Shown: in pieces, positions 59,462 to 64,000 of the stretch | Layout: the number at the start of each line of letters is the position of its first letter | Numbering within the stretch: position 1 is the stretch's first letter | DNA from: Streptomyces sp. VRA16 Mangrove soil | Lineage (GTDB): Bacteria > Actinomycetota > Actinomycetes > Streptomycetales > Streptomycetaceae | Reading direction: 5' to 3' | NCBI RefSeq assembly: GCF_017377775.1 | Contig: NZ_JAFVLN010000008.1 | Location: 400,887-464,886 of the forward strand | DNA: 64,000 nucleotides | Made by a program: the position numbers and the translations under genes | The notes under the pieces: model-generated | Database searches by the model: none | The model's input: only the letters and a program-made list of their open reading frames with translations | What the model was told of the DNA's origin: nothing

Positions 59462-60319
59462 CTACGCGTCCTTGAGCTCCTGGCGCTGTCGGCCGAGGCC
59501 CTCGATCTCCAGTTCCACCACGTCACCGGCGCGCAGGTACGGCTTCGGTTCGGGGTGGCCCATGGCGACGCCGGCCGGGGTGCCGGTGTTGATGATGTCG
59601 CCGGGGTAGAGGGTCATGAACTGGCTGACGTAGCGGACGACTTCCGCGACCGGGAAGATCTGCTCGGCCGTGGTGCCGTCCTGCTTGAGTTCGCCGTTGA
59701 CCCAGAGCTTGAGGGCGAGGTTCTGCGGGTCCGCGACCTCGTCGGCGGTCACCAGCCAGGGACCCAGCGGGTTGAACGTCTCGCAGTTCTTGCCCTTGTC
59801 CCAGGTGCCGCCGCGCTCGATCTGGAACTCGCGCTCGGAGACGTCGTGGGCGACCGCGTACCCGGCGACGCCCGCGAGCGCCTCCTCGTGCGAGGCGGCG
59901 TAGCGGACCGTACGTCCGATGACCACGGCCAGCTCCACCTCCCAGTCGGTCTTGGTGGAGCCCCGCGGCACCAGCACCGTGTCGTGCGGGCCGACCACCG
60001 TGTCCGCCGCCTTGAAGAAGACGACGGGCTCGGCGGGCGGCTCGGCGCCGGTCTCGCGGGCGTGGTCGTGGTAGTTCAGGCCGATGCACACGACCTTGCC
60101 GATCCGGGCCACCGGCGGACCCACCCGCAGCCCCGACGCATCAAGGGCGGGCAGCTCTCCGGAGGCGGCCGCGGCCCGGATCCGGTCCAGGGCGGCGGCG
60201 TCCGACAGGAGCGCCCCGTCGATGTCCGTGGCCAGACCCGACAGGTCGCGCAGGGTCCCCTCGGCATCCAGGAGCGCGGGACGCTCGGACCCGGCGGGAC
60301 CGACTCGCAGCAGCTTCAT
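59462..60319 (-). CDS. Fumarylacetoacetate hydrolase-family protein
   Basis: A 285-residue FAH-fold enzyme. VCIGLNYHDHARETG, then FFKAADTVVGPHD, the metal ligands DWEVELAVVIGR, and AVAHDVSEREFQIERG, with TGTPAGVAMG at the C-terminal core. FAH-family members cleave C-C bonds of acylpyruvates or hydrate/decarboxylate diketo acids, with a divalent metal. GAGGGAG precedes the ATG. The role here is unknown; no partner genes of an aromatic pathway are adjacent. Confidence 0.88.
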   Translation of the reverse strand: MKLLRVGPAGSERPALLDAEGTLRDLSGLATDIDGALLSDAAALDRIRAAAASGELPALDASGLRVGPPVARIGKVVCIGLNYHDHARETGAEPPAEPVVFFKAADTVVGPHDTVLVPRGSTKTDWEVELAVVIGRTVRYAASHEEALAGVAGYAVAHDVSEREFQIERGGTWDKGKNCETFNPLGPWLVTADEVADPQNLALKLWVNGELKQDGTTAEQIFPVAEVVRYVSQFMTLYPGDIINTGTPAGVAMGHPEPKPYLRAGDVVELEIEGLGRQRQELKDA

Positions 60320-60348
60320 CTAGGTGACTCCCTCTGATCTAGGAGAAG

Positions 60349-60403
60349 CCTCCAAGGCCCGGTGCGGCATGCAGCCATCGGAGGTCTGGTCGATCCTCCA
60401 AGG
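60349..60403. repeat. Paired CCTCCAAGG elements before FAH gene
   Basis: CCTCCAAGG occurs at 60349-60357 and 60395-60403, 46 bases apart, 30 and 76 bases upstream of the FAH start. Possible regulator half-sites. Confidence 0.3.
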
Positions 60404-60408
60404 TCAAC

Positions 60409-60442
60409 GTCCAGTCCGCAATACCTCGTTCACGGACTGGAC
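60409..60442 (-). terminator. Inverted repeat downstream of YidC gene
   Basis: A perfect 10-bp stem GTCCAGTCCG/CGGACTGGAC with a 14-base loop, between the YidC stop (60460) and the FAH gene. The long loop makes it a moderate terminator. Confidence 0.45.
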
Positions 60443-60459
60443 CGTAACCAGCGCTCCGG

Positions 60460-61242
60460 CTACACCGCGGGGGCGGCGAGCGCGCCCGCGTACGGCATGT
60501 CCCGGTACAGGACGGCACGCTCGATCGCGCTCCACGTCGTGGACGTGACGACGTACAGCGCGGCGGCGAGCGGCACCACGCCGACCGTGAACAGCGTCAT
60601 GAACGACATCAGCGGCATGAACTTGGTCATCGCGCCCATGCCGGGCATCTGCGACTGCTGCTCGTCGGCCGGCCGTGCGGCCGCGGAGAGCGCCATCTGA
60701 CGCTTGGTGCGGCGGTAGTTGAAGGTCGCGACGCCGGCGACGAGCGCGAACAGCGCCACGTAGACCAGGCCCTGCGCCCCGAAGAGCCCGCCGTGCGCGA
60801 GCGCGTGGGCGAACCGGTCGCCGAGCGGGGCCGCGCCGAGGGTGTGCCCGAGCAGGGCGTTGGGGTCGCCACCGATGCTGCGGCTGGAGAACACGTGGTA
60901 AAGCAGGAAGAACGCCGGCATCTGGAACAGCATCGGGAAGCAGCCCGACAGTGGCGAGACCTTCTCCTCCCGGTGCAGTTCCATGATCGCCTTCTGCAGT
61001 GCCTCCGGGTTCTTCTTGTGCTTCTTGCGCAATTCGGCGATGCGCGGCTGCAGCTTCATCCGCTCGCGCTGGCCGCGGGCGGCGGCCCGGGAGAGCGGGT
61101 GGACGAGGAGCCGGACGAACGCGGTGAACAGGATGATCGCCGCGGCCGTCGCCGAGGCGTGGAAGAGCGGCTGGAGCAGGTCCGCCAGATGCCCGACCAG
61201 GGACGCGAAGGCGGACAGGAACGACGTGAAGATCGACGACAT
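60460..61242 (-). CDS. YidC/Oxa1 membrane insertase paralogue
   Basis: A 260-residue YidC/OxaA-family protein with about five helices. The conserved core includes LLVHPLSRAAARGQ and the positive ELRKKHKKNPEALQKAI loop. It lacks the long C-terminal tail and the large N-terminal domain of proteobacterial YidC, and it is not beside rpmH-rnpA, so it is probably the second, non-essential copy. It inserts membrane proteins, perhaps a special client. CGGAGGG precedes the ATG. The DUF6412 gene lies 173 bases upstream on the same strand. Confidence 0.88.
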   Translation of the reverse strand: MSSIFTSFLSAFASLVGHLADLLQPLFHASATAAAIILFTAFVRLLVHPLSRAAARGQRERMKLQPRIAELRKKHKKNPEALQKAIMELHREEKVSPLSGCFPMLFQMPAFFLLYHVFSSRSIGGDPNALLGHTLGAAPLGDRFAHALAHGGLFGAQGLVYVALFALVAGVATFNYRRTKRQMALSAAARPADEQQSQMPGMGAMTKFMPLMSFMTLFTVGVVPLAAALYVVTSTTWSAIERAVLYRDMPYAGALAAPAV

Positions 61243-61415
61243 GGGTGAGCCCTCCGGGGGTCTCGTCGTGCCGACTGCATCTTGGGGGGACGACCCCCGG
61301 GCCTCCGGCCGGGCCGACGATCAGCGCGGCGGGACGGCGGCGGGATGCAGGAAAACGTGACAGGTTCTCGGCGTGACGGACTGCGGGTGCGGGCCCGCGG
61401 GGAACGAGGGCTCGG

Positions 61416-61715
61416 TCAGCAGGCCGTCGGGACGGGACGGCCGGGCGCCCGGGGCCTGCGGCGCCCCGACGCGTCGGGGTCGCGCTGCGGCAGGAAGGCC
61501 GTGCGTTGTTCACGGTCGCGGATGGCGGTGCGCACCCGTGTCGGCGGCACGCGCGGGGCGCTGCGCGCGGCGAGCACGGAGCAGGCCACGAGCGCGGATC
61601 CGGCGGCGGCGGTCGCGGCGAGGGCGACGGCGCCGGCGAGGCTGCCGGTGTCCATCAGGACGCTCTGGACGAGGAGGAACAGGAGCAGCGCGGCGGGCCG
61701 CAGAGTAGTCGTCAC
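61416..61715 (-). CDS. DUF6412-like small membrane protein
   Basis: A 99-residue protein with two N-terminal hydrophobic segments (about 5-25 and 27-48) and an Arg/Pro-rich C terminus FLPQRDPDASGRRRPRAPG. I recall this pattern as DUF6412, a family often paired with YidC paralogues in streptomycetes. GTG start with GAGAGGAGG upstream. Likely co-expressed with yidC; function unknown, perhaps an accessory or client of the insertase. Confidence 0.75.
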   Translation of the reverse strand: MTTTLRPAALLLFLLVQSVLMDTGSLAGAVALAATAAAGSALVACSVLAARSAPRVPPTRVRTAIRDREQRTAFLPQRDPDASGRRRPRAPGRPVPTAC

Positions 61716-61740
61716 GGTGCCGCCTCCTCTCCTGGTGGTC

Positions 61741-61845
61741 TCCGGGTCGTACCGGTCGCCCTGGTCATCCGGGTCGTACCGGTCGTCCTGTTAGTACGCG
61801 CGTTCGTGCGCGTATGCGTACATGCCGTACGCGTATGCGTACACG
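61741..61845. repeat. Two pairs of short direct repeats upstream of DUF6412
   Basis: TCCGGGTCGTACCGGTCG occurs at 61741 and 61768 (27-base period). CGCGTATGCGTACA occurs at 61809 and 61830 (21-base period, two helical turns). The whole 61792-61845 stretch is largely alternating purine-pyrimidine. It lies between the HxlR stop and the DUF6412 start. Confidence 0.75.
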
Positions 61846-61855
61846 TTCCTGCCAG

Positions 61856-62386
61856 TTATACAGGCTCGGTGACGACGGGCTGAAGCAGACGCCTGGGTTG
61901 TGCCAGCACCCGGCTCACCGGGTCGGCCGGGTCCGGGTCGAGCCCGGCACCCGGCAGCATCTCGACGTCCTCCAGCGGCACGGACCCGATGCCGCAGGTC
62001 GTGCACTCCCCCGTGAGCCCGAGGTCGGTGCCGCACGGCGCGTGCCGGAACTCCCGCATCGGCTCGGCCCCGGGCAGGCTGCGCCCCCACACGCCGAGCG
62101 CGCGCAGCACCGGCCACAGGTCGCGGCCGAGCGGGGTGACGAGGTACTCGTCGCGCGGCGGGGACTCCTGGTAGCGCCGCTTCTCCAGGACGCCCGCCTC
62201 GGTGAGCGCCTGCAGCCGGGCGGCGAGGACGGCGCGCGGGATGCCCAGGTGGACCAGGAAGTCGTTGTAGCGCCGCACGCCGTAGAGGGCGTCGCGGACG
62301 ACGAGGAGCGTCCAGCGCTCGCCGACGATCTCCAGCGCGCGGGCGACCGAGCACTCCTGTGACGCGTAGTCCTTGCCGAGAGCCAT
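61856..62386 (-). CDS. HxlR-family transcriptional regulator
   Basis: A 176-residue regulator. HxlR winged helix (about 10-105) with CSVARALEIVGERWTLLVVRDAL and LAARLQALTEAGVLEKRRYQ. The C-terminal extension has CGTDLGLTGECTTCG, a cysteine cluster that could sense redox state or bind metal. Divergent from an MFS exporter gene, which it probably represses. Two TTCANTGAAC sites lie between the genes. Confidence 0.9.
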   Translation of the reverse strand: MALGKDYASQECSVARALEIVGERWTLLVVRDALYGVRRYNDFLVHLGIPRAVLAARLQALTEAGVLEKRRYQESPPRDEYLVTPLGRDLWPVLRALGVWGRSLPGAEPMREFRHAPCGTDLGLTGECTTCGIGSVPLEDVEMLPGAGLDPDPADPVSRVLAQPRRLLQPVVTEPV

Positions 62387-62417
62387 GCCCTCACAGTAAC
62401 CGCACCCCTTCTGTCGA

Positions 62418-62476
62418 TTCAATGAACGAACCGACCATGCTACGGTCGATCCGCTCGCTAAGTTCATTCACTGAAC
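62418..62476. promoter_or_regulatory. Twin TTCANTGAAC palindromes, HxlR/MFS operator
   Basis: TTCAATGAAC (62418-62427) and TTCACTGAAC (62467-62476) are near-identical palindromes 49 bases apart in the 118-base divergent spacer. A GTTCAT overlaps the second. The arrangement is typical of HxlR-type operators. Confidence 0.65.
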
Positions 62477-62504
62477 CTACGAATCACGACTGGACGGGTC
62501 ACCC

Positions 62505-63944
62505 ATGTCTCAGCCCGACGTACGCGCCCCCGCCCCGCCCGCGACGGAGTCCGCGCCCTCCGCCCCGCTCCGCCCGGCCGCCACCCTCGCCGTCACGAGC
62601 GTCACGACGGCCGTGGCCCTGATGACGTACACCGCACCGATGATCACGCTCGCCGACACGGCCGCGTCCCTGCACACGGGCCTGTCCGCGCAGGCCTGGC
62701 TGCTCAACGGCACCCCGCTCGGCCTCGCCGCGCTGCTGCTGGTGGCGGGCAGCCTCGCGGACGACTACGGGCGGCGGCGCGCGTTCGTCCTCGGCACGCT
62801 CGCCCTCGGCGTCACCACCGCGCTCGGGGCGCTGGCCACCGACACCCTGCTGTTCACGCTGGCCCGGATCGCGCAGGGCGCCGCGTCCGCCGCGATCCTG
62901 GCGGCGAGCCTGGGCCTGCTGGTGCACGCCTTCCCGACGCCGGCGGGCCGGGTGCGGGCCACCGGGGTGTGGGGCGCGTGCGTCAGCGGGGGCATCGCGC
63001 TCGGTCCGGTCGTGGCGGGCGGCATCGCCCAGCTCGCGGACTGGCGCTGGGCGTACGGGGTGCTGGGCGCGGCCGCGCTGCTGGTGGGGGCGGTCGCGCC
63101 GCGGGCCCTGGCCGAGTCCCGCTCGCCCCGCGAGGGCCGGCCCGACCTGCTCGGCGCGCTCACCCTCGGCCTCGCCCTCGTCTCCCTCCTGGCCGCGCTG
63201 ACGCTGGGCCGCGACGGCTGGCTGCGCGTGCCCGTCGCCGTCCTGCTGTTGTCGGCCGCCGTGCTCCTGGCCGCCTTCGTCGTCCTGGAGCGCCGCGGCG
63301 CGAGCCCGATGCTCGACCTGTCGCTGCTGCGCCGCCCGCTCTTCCTGGCGTCGGCGGCCGGGGGACTGTTCACCGGGCTGTCGGTCATCGCGCTCTTCAG
63401 TTACGTGCCGACGCTCGTCCAGCACACGATGGGCGTGAGTGCGATGGGTACGGCCGGGCTCTTCGCTGTCTGGTCCGGGACGTCGTTCGCGGTCGCGCTC
63501 CAGGCCCGGCGCCTGGCGGGCCGGGTCTCCCCGCGCCTTCAGCTGGCGGCCGGTTTCCTGCTGCATGCGGCGGCCGTGCTCACCATGCTGGGCGCGGCCG
63601 GCTCGGGCCACTGGACCCGGCTCCTCCCCGGCCTGCTCGTCTCCGGCATCGGCAGCGGCCTGCTCAACGCGGCGCTGCCCCTGCTCGCGGTCGAGTCGGT
63701 TCCGCCGACCCGCGCCGCGATGGGCTCGGGCGCCAACAACACGGCCCGCTACATCGGTTCGGCGGCGGGCGTCTCCCTGATGATCGCGGTCTCCACCTCG
63801 ACGGGCACCTCACCGCACGCCCTGGCCCAGGGCACGAACGCGGTGCTCGTGGTGTCGGCGGTACTGGCGGTACTGGCGGCGGGGGTGTCCGACTTGTTGC
63901 CCTTGTCGCAGACGATCTCGTACGTGACCAGGGTGATCGGGTAG
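62505..63944 (+). CDS. MFS drug-efflux transporter (DHA2-like), altered C terminus
   Basis: A 479-residue major facilitator with 13-14 predicted helices. Signature GSLADDYGRRRAFVLG (motif A) and ARIAQGAASAAILAASLGLL (motif B region), then GGIALGPVVAGGI (motif C). It likely exports small hydrophobic compounds, under HxlR control. The last 17-20 residues (from about SDLLPLSQTISYV) are unlike a transporter end and are encoded by DNA that reads on the other strand as pstS. The true C terminus may therefore be lost at about 63885. Confidence 0.88.
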   Translation: MSQPDVRAPAPPATESAPSAPLRPAATLAVTSVTTAVALMTYTAPMITLADTAASLHTGLSAQAWLLNGTPLGLAALLLVAGSLADDYGRRRAFVLGTLALGVTTALGALATDTLLFTLARIAQGAASAAILAASLGLLVHAFPTPAGRVRATGVWGACVSGGIALGPVVAGGIAQLADWRWAYGVLGAAALLVGAVAPRALAESRSPREGRPDLLGALTLGLALVSLLAALTLGRDGWLRVPVAVLLLSAAVLLAAFVVLERRGASPMLDLSLLRRPLFLASAAGGLFTGLSVIALFSYVPTLVQHTMGVSAMGTAGLFAVWSGTSFAVALQARRLAGRVSPRLQLAAGFLLHAAAVLTMLGAAGSGHWTRLLPGLLVSGIGSGLLNAALPLLAVESVPPTRAAMGSGANNTARYIGSAAGVSLMIAVSTSTGTSPHALAQGTNAVLVVSAVLAVLAAGVSDLLPLSQTISYVTRVIG

Positions 63945-64000
63945 GCGCCGTCGGCCTTGGTCGCGTAGTTCAGCTCCAGGGCGAGGTCGTTGCCCGTGCC
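63888..64000 (-). CDS. pstS: pstS fragment (phosphate-binding protein), partial
   Basis: On the minus strand from the window edge the frame reads GTGNDLALELNYATKADGAY and then PITLVTYEIVCDKGN. This is the late segment of the phosphate ABC transporter binding protein PstS. After about DKGNK the frame continues into the complement of the MFS gene and no longer resembles PstS, whose normal C terminus (some 60-70 more residues) is absent. The gene body lies to the right of the window. Both genes are broken at the same point. Confidence 0.55.

Overview
This window looks like a stretch of a Streptomyces chromosome. Base composition is very G+C-rich, and starts are often GTG or TTG with purine-rich ribosome binding sites. 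Rare TTA (bldA-type) codons occur in a SARP regulator and in a prim-pol-like gene. The block CslA / GlxA / GH6 / AA10 LPMO (35.9-45.9 kb) matches the conserved hyphal-tip glycan locus of Streptomyces coelicolor and S. lividans. I could not run any search; family calls come from motifs and recall.

Layout. 0-4.3 kb: an unknown protein coupled to an SF1-like helicase, a small conserved protein, and a prim-pol-like gene that runs into tRNA-Lys(CTT) copy 1. 4.6-9.4 kb: a secreted M6 metalloprotease, a PAS-GGDEF-EAL protein and a luciferase-like monooxygenase. 9.8-18.8 kb: a catabolic island with two maleate isomerase/Asp-Glu racemase-like proteins, a 2-hydroxyacid dehydrogenase, an amidase, a DUF3830 protein, an Ehu-type ABC importer and an IclR regulator. 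18.9-32.9 kb: a SARP regulator divergent from a tightly coupled operon of an AfsA homologue, a HAD hydrolase, an FAD monooxygenase, a 60-residue ORF, an extended SDR, an MMPL transporter, two secreted alpha/beta hydrolases, a second MMPL and a membrane metallophosphoesterase. 33-35.8 kb: tRNA-Lys copy 2 (inverted), an acyl-CoA ligase and two DUF3592 membrane proteins. 35.9-45.9 kb: LPMO, SPFH protein, NlpC-like hydrolase, tRNA-Lys copy 3, a broken GntR gene, cslA, glxA and a GH6 lipoprotein. 46-54 kb: a GAF-ANTAR protein, a class F sortase pair, a HAD-IIA phosphatase, a putative 2-aminoethylphosphonate ABC importer and its GntR/UTRA regulator. 54.1-64 kb: two LAxTG sortase substrates flanking a ROK / Gfo-Idh-MocA / UPF0303 set, an FAH-family hydrolase, a YidC paralogue with DUF6412, and a divergent HxlR/MFS pair. 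At the right edge the MFS gene runs into antisense sequence that reads as pstS.

The most interesting system is the 20.1-32.9 kb operon. AfsA makes the butenolide-phosphate core of gamma-butyrolactone hormones. A phosphatase-like HAD, a flavoprotein and an SDR supply plausible tailoring. Two MMPL exporters and two exported hydrolases are unusual for such a hormone and suggest a larger or lipidic exported product that is finished outside the cell. The catabolic island is a second candidate: it carries the transporter usually labelled ectoine-specific but none of the ectoine-degradation enzymes.
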